Assembly (NCBI GenBank): GCA_016213525.1
Contig: JACRAE010000005.1
Coordinates: forward strand, 81,405-145,404
Reading direction: 5' to 3'
DNA from: Candidatus Aenigmatarchaeota archaeon
GTDB lineage: Archaea > Aenigmatarchaeota > Aenigmatarchaeia > CG10238-14 > SCSR01
Length of the DNA: 64,000 nt
Shown: in pieces, positions 7,311-16,268 of the stretch
Layout of the letters: each line of letters begins with the position of its first letter
Numbering within the stretch: position 1 is the first letter of the stretch
Notes under the pieces: generated by a model
Database searches by the model: none
What the model was told of the DNA's origin: nothing
Seen by the model: the letters and a program-made list of their open reading frames with translations, nothing else
Program-made: the position numbers and the translations under genes

Positions 7311-8855
7311 TCATGCCCCCAACATCTTCCTGAAGATGGGGTGAGCCCCCTCCAGGTCCTGGTTCCTCAGCTCCTCGTAGTAGTTGTACACTATCATCAC
7401 GGTGAGCAGTATCCCGGTTCCCGTTCCTATCGCGCCTATGGTGTCGGCGAAGGCGGCTAGCAGGCCGACGAAGAAGCCGCCGAGGACCGCGAGGTGCGGT
7501 ATGTACCTGTTCAGAACAGACTCGATTATCCTCGGGTCGCGCCTGTAGCCCGGTATCTGAAGTCCGACGCCCTGTATCTGGCCCGCGACCGTCTTGGCGT
7601 CCATGCCGGCCGTGCTCATCCAGAACACGGAGAAAATTATAGAGCCGACAGTGAGGAACACCGCGTACGTCAGTATCCTGAGCAGTTCTTGGTTGACGAA
7701 CACTCCGCCTATTATGTCGACGAGTATCCCACCTCCGCTTCCAGGCGACGAGAGGTAGTAGAGGACGCCGTCGACCGGCGTGTTGTTGTTCGCCGGATTC
7801 ACACAGCCAAGTATGCTACACATGTACCCGGTCTCCGGGTTCAGCGACATGCCGAAGCTCGACATCAGCTGCAGGTTCGCGAGCAGGGCGGTCGTGAGTA
7901 TGACCGGAACGTTGCTGGTATAGAAGAGCTTGAGCGACCAGTTCCTCCCAAAGCCGCGGAGGGCGGAGAATGCCAGCGGCACCTCGACCCTTATACCCTG
8001 CACGTATACAATAAGCAGGAAAACGCCTATAGTGGAGAGTATCGGGACGCTGCTCAGAAGCACGGCAGTCAGGTCCCCGCCGAACACTCCTATAACTGAG
8101 TTCCACAGCAGGCCTATCGGGGCGTTGGCTTCGTTGGGTATGCAGCTCTGGAAGTTGAGCGCCTCGCATCCCACGGTGAACGGCGACAGGACTCTGATGA
8201 ATATCTGGTTGCCGACGCCCGCCGCGATGAACAGGCTGATTCCAGAGCCGAATCCCCACTTGGAGACCAGGTCGTCCAGCAAAATTACTATGAGGCCACC
8301 CAGCGCCAGCTGCGCCATCACTAGGGCCATAGTCGGGCCCGGCGCTACCGGTCCGAGAGCCCCGAACGAGACGTACGCTATCGACTCCACAACTGCGAAC
8401 ACGACCGCGAGGACCTTGCTAGTCGACTGGAACTTCTTCCTGGAGTCGGGCTTCGACATGTCAAGGTTTATTATCTTCGACCCGACTAGGAGCTGCAGGA
8501 TTATTCCCGCGGTGACTATCGGCCCGATTCCCAGCGTCATCATGCTGCCGAAGCTGGCACCCAGGACTATCTCTATGTATCCGACGTTCGGGACCTTGTC
8601 CTTGTCGACGCCGATCACCGTTATGTGCGAGAGTATCAGGTAGGCGAGCAGGGCGACCCCGACCCACATCATCCTGGTGTTGAAGCTCTGCTTGTAGAGC
8701 GGCTTCTGGACGGACGGTATGAACTTGGAGAAGCCGACTATCGTGTCGAGAAGGTCGAATTTCCTGCCCTGTTTCGTTGGAGAATGGACCGGTTGGTTCT
8801 GCTGCGGTTGGGACGCTGGCGCGCTCGGCGCTGGGGCTGGCGCGTCGCCGTTCAT
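7311..8855 (-). CDS. secY: preprotein translocase subunit SecY
   Basis: Ten-TM SecY; VEVPLAFSALRGFGRNWSLKLFYTSNVPVILTTALLAN. Confidence 0.96.
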   Translation of the reverse strand: MNGDAPAPAPSAPASQPQQNQPVHSPTKQGRKFDLLDTIVGFSKFIPSVQKPLYKQSFNTRMMWVGVALLAYLILSHITVIGVDKDKVPNVGYIEIVLGASFGSMMTLGIGPIVTAGIILQLLVGSKIINLDMSKPDSRKKFQSTSKVLAVVFAVVESIAYVSFGALGPVAPGPTMALVMAQLALGGLIVILLDDLVSKWGFGSGISLFIAAGVGNQIFIRVLSPFTVGCEALNFQSCIPNEANAPIGLLWNSVIGVFGGDLTAVLLSSVPILSTIGVFLLIVYVQGIRVEVPLAFSALRGFGRNWSLKLFYTSNVPVILTTALLANLQLMSSFGMSLNPETGYMCSILGCVNPANNNTPVDGVLYYLSSPGSGGGILVDIIGGVFVNQELLRILTYAVFLTVGSIIFSVFWMSTAGMDAKTVAGQIQGVGLQIPGYRRDPRIIESVLNRYIPHLAVLGGFFVGLLAAFADTIGAIGTGTGILLTVMIVYNYYEELRNQDLEGAHPIFRKMLGA

Positions 8856-9286
8856 ACCTTGACAGCCTTCCCGCCGGCCTCCTGTATCTTGGCCTCGGCC
8901 TGTTTCGAGAACATCTTCGCGTGGATCTCCAGCGGGCTCTTGATGCTCCCGTTTCCGAGGACTTTGTCGTAGCCAGCCTTTGTCAGGTCAACCCTCATCG
9001 AGCCGCCCTGCTTCTCGGCGAACTTCATCTGGACAAAATTGTCTAGCATGCTGTCTATCTGGCTCAGAGTTATCGAGACCGCCTTCGCTCCCGTGTAGTG
9101 CCTGGTGAATCCGTGGCTGCCGAAGCGCGTCTTGTCGTACTTGACGACGTAGCTCCACTTGTGCTTGTGGCCGCCGGCCAATCCCCTACCGCCCCTGTTG
9201 CCGCCGCCCCTCCACTTCCTATGCGCGCCGTGCTCGGTCCTGTGGCCGCGGAACCTTCTCCTCTTCTTCTCCCTTGTGACTACCAT
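8852..9286 (-). CDS. rpl15: 50S ribosomal protein L15
   Basis: RRRFRGHRTEHGAHRKWRGGGNRGGRGLAGGHKHKW. Confidence 0.95.
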   Translation of the reverse strand: MVVTREKKRRRFRGHRTEHGAHRKWRGGGNRGGRGLAGGHKHKWSYVVKYDKTRFGSHGFTRHYTGAKAVSITLSQIDSMLDNFVQMKFAEKQGGSMRVDLTKAGYDKVLGNGSIKSPLEIHAKMFSKQAEAKIQEAGGKAVKV

Positions 9287-9287
9287 T

Positions 9288-9752
9288 TCAGATCATCCTC
9301 GCGATGAGCTTGTTGATCTCCTTGCCCCTGTACCCGAGGTCGCCCTTCGGGTAGGTCAGGACGACGGACTTGAACCCCTTCGACGGCGGCGTAAGCCTTA
9401 TCGTCGGTTTCAACAGGTCGTTCTTGTGAATGTCGGCCTTGCCCTCTATCAGGGCCTCGGCGAAAGAGTCAAAACTGTCGAACTTCGTCGTCTCCTTGAG
9501 CTTCTTCTCGTCTACCTTGTCGTTGCTGCCCACGGCGCGCAGCCTCTTCTTCAGCATCGCGGAGAGCGTCTCCTTGTCGACCTCTCCCCACGTTATCCTG
9601 TCCTTCGTCTTCTGCAGCATGCCCTTCACCACGTCGTTCTGCGGCAGGAGGACGCAGTTGTTGGACGCGTGCAGGTTCATCATCCTCAGGGTAGCGGCCA
9701 CGTCGCCGTTGATCTTCTGTATGCCCCTGATCCTCAAAACGGCGAACATCAC
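9288..9752 (-). CDS. rpl30: 50S ribosomal protein L30
   Basis: VLRIRGIQKINGDVAATLRMMNLHASNNCVLL; gene order. Confidence 0.95.
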   Translation of the reverse strand: MMFAVLRIRGIQKINGDVAATLRMMNLHASNNCVLLPQNDVVKGMLQKTKDRITWGEVDKETLSAMLKKRLRAVGSNDKVDEKKLKETTKFDSFDSFAEALIEGKADIHKNDLLKPTIRLTPPSKGFKSVVLTYPKGDLGYRGKEINKLIARMI

Positions 9753-10585
9753 TCATTCCCCCTGTCGTAGTTGTAGGACTTCTTCAGCGCGTCGAAAAGG
9801 GCGCTTATCAGGTTGAACCTCATCGACGTGTTGCCGAAGGTCTTCACCCAGACGTCCTTGAGCCCGGCCAGCTTCAGCAGCTTCTTCGCCTCGTTCTCGG
9901 CGACTATCCCGACTCCCTTCGGGGCGGGCAGTATCTCGACCCGGACGGAGCCGCATTTTCCAATGGTCTTGAACGGGACCGAGTGCGGGGTGCCGCAGCC
10001 GCACTCCCAGCTGCCGCATCCTCTCCTGATTTTTATAACGTTGATCTTCGCCTGCTCTATTCCCTTCCTTATGGCCTCCCTCGTCTCGACGGCGCGGCCC
10101 TGCGCCATGCCTACCAGGCCGTCCTCGTTCCCGACCACGACCAAAGCCGCGGTGTGGAACCTCCTGCCCGACTTGTGCATGGCAGCGGTTATCCTGACGG
10201 GTATCCTCTGTATGCCCCCGCCCTTCCCGGCGCGACCGCCCACGAGGACCAGCTCGTTCTTTATCCCCGGCACCAGCTTGTCGATTATCTGGTACTCCAT
10301 CACCTTCTTCCCCGACTCGATGACCTCGTCCATGCTGCTGATCCTGCCCTCGAACACGTCGCGGCCGAGCTTGGTCTTAGGGACCCAGTTAATCAGCGAC
10401 TCCGGCTCCGGGGAGGATGGTATCTCGGCCGGCACCTCGGGCACTATGACTGACCCTATCTGCGCCGAGGCTATCTCCTCGACCTTCGCCTCGATTGGCG
10501 CCTCGGCCATCTCCTTCGCTTCGACCGGAGCTTCGGTTATTTCCTTGGTTTCGACCGCTTCTTGCTTCTTCGTCATAACAATCAT
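9749..10585 (-). CDS. rps5: 30S ribosomal protein S5 with extended N-terminus
   Basis: GRAGKGGGIQRIPVRITAAMHKSGRRFHTAALVVVGNEDGLVG core; likely start MTKKQE at 10576. Confidence 0.95.
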   Translation of the reverse strand: MIVMTKKQEAVETKEITEAPVEAKEMAEAPIEAKVEEIASAQIGSVIVPEVPAEIPSSPEPESLINWVPKTKLGRDVFEGRISSMDEVIESGKKVMEYQIIDKLVPGIKNELVLVGGRAGKGGGIQRIPVRITAAMHKSGRRFHTAALVVVGNEDGLVGMAQGRAVETREAIRKGIEQAKINVIKIRRGCGSWECGCGTPHSVPFKTIGKCGSVRVEILPAPKGVGIVAENEAKKLLKLAGLKDVWVKTFGNTSMRFNLISALFDALKKSYNYDRGNE

Positions 10586-11085
10586 CCCTTCTCCATCTTC
10601 TGCTTAATCTCTTCGAGCTTGGTCGGTAAATCCTTGTTTTGGGTGTGCTTGCCCATGACCCTGTCCTCGCTGGGGAGCATCTCCTCCCCGACCGGGATGT
10701 TCAGTCCGGCGTCCCTCGCGCCCTTCACGACCGCGTATATCCTGTTCCCCTTAGTCGACCTGTAGAGGCCGGAGTCCAGAATCGCCTCCTGTATGTTGTT
10801 CTTCAGCGCGACCTTGCCTATCGCGAATCCGACGAGGTAGGCAGCCGAGGTGTTGTCGCACGCGAAGTTCCACCCCATCTTCTTGAGGAACTTGCTGCTC
10901 GAGGACACGAGGGTCCTGTCGCCGCCCTTCTCATAAGAAATTATCTGGGCCTGGATGAACTGGAGGCTCCTCCTTACGACGAGCCTGGGCTTCCTCGACT
11001 CGAGAAGGCGCAGCCTCTTCTTGTAGTCGGTCTTTCCCGCGGTCTTCCTCTTGAAAGGCAGCGTGTAAGTCTGTGATAGCCTCAT
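10582..11085 (-). CDS. rpl18: 50S ribosomal protein L18
   Basis: KRKTAGKTDYKKRLRLLESRKPRLVVRRSLQFIQAQII. Confidence 0.95.
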   Translation of the reverse strand: MRLSQTYTLPFKRKTAGKTDYKKRLRLLESRKPRLVVRRSLQFIQAQIISYEKGGDRTLVSSSSKFLKKMGWNFACDNTSAAYLVGFAIGKVALKNNIQEAILDSGLYRSTKGNRIYAVVKGARDAGLNIPVGEEMLPSEDRVMGKHTQNKDLPTKLEEIKQKMEKG

Positions 11086-11201
11086 ATTCCAACCTCACTA
11101 GATTGAGAAATGTAGTTTATTATAGTTGCGTTTTCCGCGCCGGGTTGCGATGTCTTGCCAAACCCAGCTATGGGGCCGGCGACATGTTCAAACATTTTAT
11201 A

Positions 11202-11645
11202 TCACTTCTTCTTCAGCAAACCGTGCTGCTCCAAATACAGTCTCAAGTGCGACTTGTTCCTGAAGACGCCTCCCTTGATGAGCTTCCTCATCTGGTTGTA
11301 GGTGGCGTTCTCAATCATGCCGCCCTTCTTGATGGCAGCCAGCTCCCTCCTCAGGGGTCTGACGGTCTGCACCCACCTTGTCTTCCTGTTGACTATAGAG
11401 TTCTTGGTACCCTTCCTGCGGCCCTCGCCGCGCTCCCCGGCCTTCTTCTTCTTCATCCCGACCGGCATCTTCACCTTGTCCGGGAGCCTCTTGACGAACT
11501 TCTTCAAAATTAGCTTCCTCACGTCGGAGCGCGTTATAGCCTGCTCTATGTCCTTGACCTTCTCGGGGTCCATCCAGACCTTGCTCTGGCCCACCTTGAG
11601 TATGCTCGCGGCCAGCCTTCTCTGTAGATTTGGCATATCCATCAT
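11202..11645 (-). CDS. rpl19e: 50S ribosomal protein L19e
   Basis: NLQRRLAASILKVGQSKVWMDPEKVKDIEQAITRSDVRKLI. Confidence 0.95.
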   Translation of the reverse strand: MMDMPNLQRRLAASILKVGQSKVWMDPEKVKDIEQAITRSDVRKLILKKFVKRLPDKVKMPVGMKKKKAGERGEGRRKGTKNSIVNRKTRWVQTVRPLRRELAAIKKGGMIENATYNQMRKLIKGGVFRNKSHLRLYLEQHGLLKKK

Positions 11646-11712
11646 TCGTGTAAAAGGATTATAAACGTTTCCAACGTCCGTTTTTCGGCTATGATGGACC
11701 CCTTCCTGAGAA

Positions 11713-11970
11713 TCAGATGAGCCTTTTGCCGTTTCTCTTGTCGATGATGTGTATGCAGAGCACCGGGCAGCCCCTCGCGGCCTCCATGTGCATGTCCAGG
11801 TCCTTGTCCTCTATGTCGAGCTCGAAGTTGCCGTCTCCCAGGTCCTTCGCTCCGACGAGATCAGCCTTGCCCGCGGCGCTGTCGACCTTCCACGTCTCCG
11901 GGCTGACCGCCTCGCAGGTGCCCGCGCCTATGCAGGACTCCTTGTCGTAGACTATCTTGTAGTTTCCCAT
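11713..11970 (-). CDS. small ferredoxin with a three-cysteine cluster motif
   Basis: CIGAGTCEAVSPETW ... GCP. Confidence 0.8.
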   Translation of the reverse strand: MGNYKIVYDKESCIGAGTCEAVSPETWKVDSAAGKADLVGAKDLGDGNFELDIEDKDLDMHMEAARGCPVLCIHIIDKRNGKRLI

Positions 11971-12013
11971 TTAGAAAAAATATGTCCGAGGGTAGATATC
12001 CTTTTCTAAAATT

Positions 12014-12694
12014 CTACGGCACGGTCTGGAGGAATCCCTCGAGGTCTTCATACAACACGTTGCCCACGATTATGGTCGCGAACTCCGCCATCTGCATGGC
12101 CTTTTCTCTGTCCCTTATGCCGCCGCCGTAGAAGAGGGCGGTCTTGCCGTTCATGGACTTCGACACATCCCCCACTATTGAAGGGTCGCCGAACGTGCCC
12201 GAGTATTCGAGGTAGACTATAGGGAGCCTGAAGTAGTTCTGGGCTACGTTTGCGTAGCTGACCACCTGTTCTCTCGTCAGGTCACAGTTCGCTCCCGTGT
12301 ACTTTGCGACCGATGATTTCGGGTTTAGCACTATGTAAGCCTCCGGGAACACCTTGTCCCAGTCCCTGAAGCCGGACATCGCCCATTTACAGTGCATTCC
12401 GACTATCATGTCTGGGGTCGCGCTGTTCATGACCGTCGGCACGAAGTAGCTCACACCGTCCCTGTCGACTATGTTTTCCGGGCTGGACGGCTCCATCAAA
12501 ACTGGTATGTCGTACTCTAGGACCTTGTCGACTAGAGCCGTCATCTTACTTCTGTCGACATCCAGCGTGCCGCCGACCAGAACCGCGTCCGTGCCGCTGT
12601 CCATCACCTTGGCGAGCCCGTGGTCGCTTATAGACTTGTCCGGATCGAGCTTCGTTATGTGCTTCCAGCCCCTTATCGTGCCTTGGTCCAACAT
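12014..12694 (-). CDS. geranylgeranylglyceryl phosphate synthase (PcrB/group I type)
   Basis: KHITKLDPDK...SGTDAVLVGGT...FVPTVMNS...LPIVYLEYSGTFGD...LFYGGGIRDREKAMQMAEFA. Confidence 0.92.
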   Translation of the reverse strand: MLDQGTIRGWKHITKLDPDKSISDHGLAKVMDSGTDAVLVGGTLDVDRSKMTALVDKVLEYDIPVLMEPSSPENIVDRDGVSYFVPTVMNSATPDMIVGMHCKWAMSGFRDWDKVFPEAYIVLNPKSSVAKYTGANCDLTREQVVSYANVAQNYFRLPIVYLEYSGTFGDPSIVGDVSKSMNGKTALFYGGGIRDREKAMQMAEFATIIVGNVLYEDLEGFLQTVP

Positions 12695-12730
12695 TGCGAT
12701 ACAAACAAAAATTGGTCGCGGTAGTTATTA

Positions 12731-13639
12731 TTATCTCTTTCCATGCGCCTCGCCCGTGCCCCTGAGGTGGAAAATTATGTTCAAAATGGGGGCGGGGAAA
12801 GTCGCCAGAAGACCTATCAGAGCGAGATCGTACATCCCTATGTCAAACGCAGATATGCACAGGTAGCCCGCGATGAACATGTACATGACGGATGGCATGA
12901 CCGACATCGTCCCCCTCAAAATATGTTCCTCTCTCGGCCTCTTGTACTCTATGAATCTGAACAGTCCTATTGAGACCGATGATATGACGAACCATCCGAC
13001 GTAGTTTCCTATTGGTATCCCGTAGAAGGGGCCGCCCTCGGCCCAAGTCCACGATCCCTGGGCGACCTTCAGCGGGTCGAGTACAACGTCCATCGCGGTC
13101 ACAACAAGGCCGTCGAGTACTATCAGGAGCAGCAGGCTTATCTTTCTGGAGTCCGCGTTCGGCTTGTTTCTGCCGGACAGCGTGAGCATGTGCGTTACTA
13201 TGCTGTATCCGAGGATGTTGATTATGGCCCAGTTTATTGGGACCGTGACCGGGAGGCCGAAAAGCGTGGCCGGGGAGAACGACTCGTCATAGCTGTAGGT
13301 GACGCCCAGCGGATAGCCTGTCGTTATGCCAATCAGCTCGAGAAGGAAGGACATGGACAGGGTTATGACCAGGAAAACGACCGCCTTCTTGCTTCCAATC
13401 GACCAAAACAGGTAGATCGAGCACAGCGAGAAGACCATCACAGATTTCGTCCAGTCGGTGATTATCTCTGGGGAAGGCCCGACGTGATAGACCTTGTTGA
13501 ACGTCTCGACCGTGAAGACCGCAATGAAGACGCAAAATATAGCCCAGAAGACCTTTTTCAAGGCAGGACTCTCTTCCATACCAGTAGTTCTTGGAGGCTG
13601 TTTATATTTGTTGCCATATTTTCCCCTCCACCCTCCCAT
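12731..13639 (-). CDS. carotenoid biosynthesis membrane protein (CruF-like)
   Basis: LLELIGITTGYPLGVTYSY; AMDVVLDPLKVAQGSWTWAEGGPFYGIPIGNYVGWF. Confidence 0.75.
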   Translation of the reverse strand: MGGWRGKYGNKYKQPPRTTGMEESPALKKVFWAIFCVFIAVFTVETFNKVYHVGPSPEIITDWTKSVMVFSLCSIYLFWSIGSKKAVVFLVITLSMSFLLELIGITTGYPLGVTYSYDESFSPATLFGLPVTVPINWAIINILGYSIVTHMLTLSGRNKPNADSRKISLLLLIVLDGLVVTAMDVVLDPLKVAQGSWTWAEGGPFYGIPIGNYVGWFVISSVSIGLFRFIEYKRPREEHILRGTMSVMPSVMYMFIAGYLCISAFDIGMYDLALIGLLATFPAPILNIIFHLRGTGEAHGKR

Positions 13640-14481
13640 TACTCTATGAGCGATGTCAGGACGAAGGCGAGGACGATGCAGTACATTGAGATTTTCAGCA
13701 GACCCTGCGACTTTTTCGCGTCGTTCCTGAACGCGACCGCCGAGGCGCCTAGTACGACCCCGGGGAATGTCGCGATGACGTAAGTCATGGATTGCGAACC
13801 TGAGAAATACGGCAACATGACAGATACGAGAGCCAGGATGGTCAGCAACGATGCTATCTTCACGGCGTCCCGTTTTCCAAATTCGGTCGCGAGGGTCCTG
13901 GCGCCCTGTTTCTTATCACCCGTAACATCTTCGATGTCCTTGAAAACTTCCCTGGAAAACGTGCCGAAGAAGGACATAACAAATATCAGAGAGACCATGT
14001 CACCGATCCAGGCATTTTCTATCAGACCGCCCGCTATGAAGGAAGAGGACGAGAGCCACGAGACGGCGGCGTTCTTCAAGTGGACAGATCTCTTGAGCCT
14101 CCAACCATACGCGCTGAGAACCACGAAGTTGACGGCCGCTATCCCGAGGAACTGAGGCGACACGTAGGAGGCGAGCGCTATCCCGGACGCAGAGAGCGCC
14201 ACGTAGAAGATCAGCGCATTGATTCTCTTCACCGCCCCCCTGGGTATGGGCCTATTGGGCGCGTTTATCTTGTCTATCTTGTGGTCGAAGTAGTCGTTGA
14301 TGACGTTCCCGGCGGCGCATGCAAGGAAGGCCGCGATTGCGGCGGCGAAAAGTCTCGTATAATCTTGTTCCTGTCCAGAGGTCGGCTGAGCAGAGAGCAG
14401 GTAGCCGACGACGACAGCGAAGACCGCCAATAAACAAACGTTCGGCCTAATCAAACTCAGGTAATCTCGGACATTTCCCAT
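13639..14481 (-). CDS. UbiA-family prenyltransferase (probable DGGGP synthase)
   Basis: NVINDYFDHKIDKINAPNRPIPRGAV; FSREVFKDIEDVTGDKKQGARTLATEFG. Confidence 0.88.
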   Translation of the reverse strand: MGNVRDYLSLIRPNVCLLAVFAVVVGYLLSAQPTSGQEQDYTRLFAAAIAAFLACAAGNVINDYFDHKIDKINAPNRPIPRGAVKRINALIFYVALSASGIALASYVSPQFLGIAAVNFVVLSAYGWRLKRSVHLKNAAVSWLSSSSFIAGGLIENAWIGDMVSLIFVMSFFGTFSREVFKDIEDVTGDKKQGARTLATEFGKRDAVKIASLLTILALVSVMLPYFSGSQSMTYVIATFPGVVLGASAVAFRNDAKKSQGLLKISMYCIVLAFVLTSLIE

Positions 14482-14565
14482 AATCATTAGGGTGCTGCTT
14501 TTGGCTTAAACCGAGCAGAAACAACAATTTTAATATAACCGAATTCCCATCTTCAAAAGAAGAAT

Positions 14566-15771
14566 ATGGAAGACTACGACGTCATAATTGTGGGAGGCGG
14601 TCCAGGCGGCTCTACCTGTGCGACAAACCTGGGGAAGGCTGGCCACAGGGTACTTCTTTTGGACAAAGCAAGGTTTCCCAGGGACAAGATATGTGGAGAC
14701 GGCATAACTGGGAAGTCCAGGGGCTTCATACAGAAGCTTGGCCTCCTAGACGAGATGGAGGACAACGGGGCGATATACGACGGGATAGAAGTCATTTGGC
14801 CCAAGGGGTCCAAGACACTCATAAAAGCAGGAGATGGTTACTACAGCTATGTGTGCAAGAGGCAGATTTTCGACAACATACTTTTCCAGAACGCAAAGAA
14901 GTTCTCGGATGTGAGAGAGGGATTCTCCGTGACCGACGTCATAAAAGACAACGGTAAAGTTGTAGGTGTCAAGGCAACGGACCTTTCAGATAATTCTTCA
15001 CATGAGTTCAGGGCGAAGGTGGTGGTAGGTGCCGACGGCGCAAACTCCATCGTCGCGACAAAGCTAGGCCTAAACAAATTTGACGCCTCACACAGGATAT
15101 CCGCGATAAGGGCCTACTATAGGAATGTCAAGAACGTCGAGAAGAACCTTGAGATATTCTTTTTCGAGAAGACTATGCCAGGTTACTTCTGGATATTCCC
15201 GCTTCCTGACGGCCAGGTGAACGTCGGGATAGGAATGACCGTGAAGGAGATGCAGAAAAAGAAGCTCAGCCTCCAGAAAATAATGGAGGACGAGATAGCG
15301 AACAACCCTGCGATAAAGGAGAGGTTCGCCGGCGCCGAGCTCGTCTCCGACATAAAGGCGTGGACCCTGCCGACGGCCGAGGTGTTCAGGAAGAACTATG
15401 GAGACGGTTTCGTTTTGATTGGCGACGCTTCTTCCCTGATAGATCCAATGTCTGGGGAGGGCATAGGTAATGCGATGTTGAGCGCGAACTTGGCGGCGGA
15501 TGTTATTGGCGACGCGTTGAAAAAAGGCGATTTCTCCAGCGGCCAGATGAAGAACTACTATAATCTTTTGTGGAAGAAGCTGCGCCATGAGGTCAAGACC
15601 AATTACATGTATCAGAGGCTAGCTTCGAGCAACACCCTGTTGAAAGTCTTGGAGCCTAGGATAGCAAAGAGCAATCATTTCATTCATTCTATGAAGGTCA
15701 ATTTCCTGGACAGCGACTCCAGATGGAAGCCCAGTATTAAGGACCTGTTCCTCTTCATTTTGTCTAAGTAG
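14566..15771 (+). CDS. geranylgeranyl reductase family FAD-dependent oxidoreductase
   Basis: N-terminal YDVIIVGGGPGGSTCATNLGKAG; KICGDGITGKS; FVLIGDASSLIDPMSGEGIGNAM. Confidence 0.92.
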   Translation: MEDYDVIIVGGGPGGSTCATNLGKAGHRVLLLDKARFPRDKICGDGITGKSRGFIQKLGLLDEMEDNGAIYDGIEVIWPKGSKTLIKAGDGYYSYVCKRQIFDNILFQNAKKFSDVREGFSVTDVIKDNGKVVGVKATDLSDNSSHEFRAKVVVGADGANSIVATKLGLNKFDASHRISAIRAYYRNVKNVEKNLEIFFFEKTMPGYFWIFPLPDGQVNVGIGMTVKEMQKKKLSLQKIMEDEIANNPAIKERFAGAELVSDIKAWTLPTAEVFRKNYGDGFVLIGDASSLIDPMSGEGIGNAMLSANLAADVIGDALKKGDFSSGQMKNYYNLLWKKLRHEVKTNYMYQRLASSNTLLKVLEPRIAKSNHFIHSMKVNFLDSDSRWKPSIKDLFLFILSK

Positions 15772-15821
15772 GCTCTTCAGTGAGGGAGATCGAGCGAGTC
15801 CCTAGAGGAAAATTTCTTAAT

Positions 15822-16190
15822 CTACGCCTTTCTAGTCTTGGACTTGACGCCTGGATTCAGGACCTTAATCTTCATTTCACTTGCAATCTTTACTATTTCG
15901 GCCCTCTTTCTCGCTCCCGTCGTGGAGGATATCTTAGCTGCATCCGACTTGGCATCCATCGCTTTCAAGTCTGAGGGGGTGTGTACGATTACCTCCCTAA
16001 ATCCGCTCGGATGCAGACCCCTCTCGGAAGCCTTCGCCCCCCACCCTATGAAAGGCATCTTGACCTTGCCCTTCTCGCGCCTCCTAACTTTCGAATGGCG
16101 GCCCCTGGGGTGCCTCCAGCTCTCACCGAGTCTCGCATAAGAATCTGACATCCATCTCTTGAAGGCTGGCTTCTTCTTTTTGTTTACCAT
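15822..16190 (-). CDS. rpl32e: 50S ribosomal protein L32e
   Basis: SWRHPRGRHSKVRRREKGKVKMPFIGWGAKASERGLHPSG. Confidence 0.93.
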   Translation of the reverse strand: MVNKKKKPAFKRWMSDSYARLGESWRHPRGRHSKVRRREKGKVKMPFIGWGAKASERGLHPSGFREVIVHTPSDLKAMDAKSDAAKISSTTGARKRAEIVKIASEMKIKVLNPGVKSKTRKA

Positions 16191-16268
16191 GAAATCGCTT
16201 CTTATCTATTGGTTCAGTCGCCTTTTTAAAGATTTTAGAGAACCTCGCGGCGGTCCCGAAGGAAAGAC

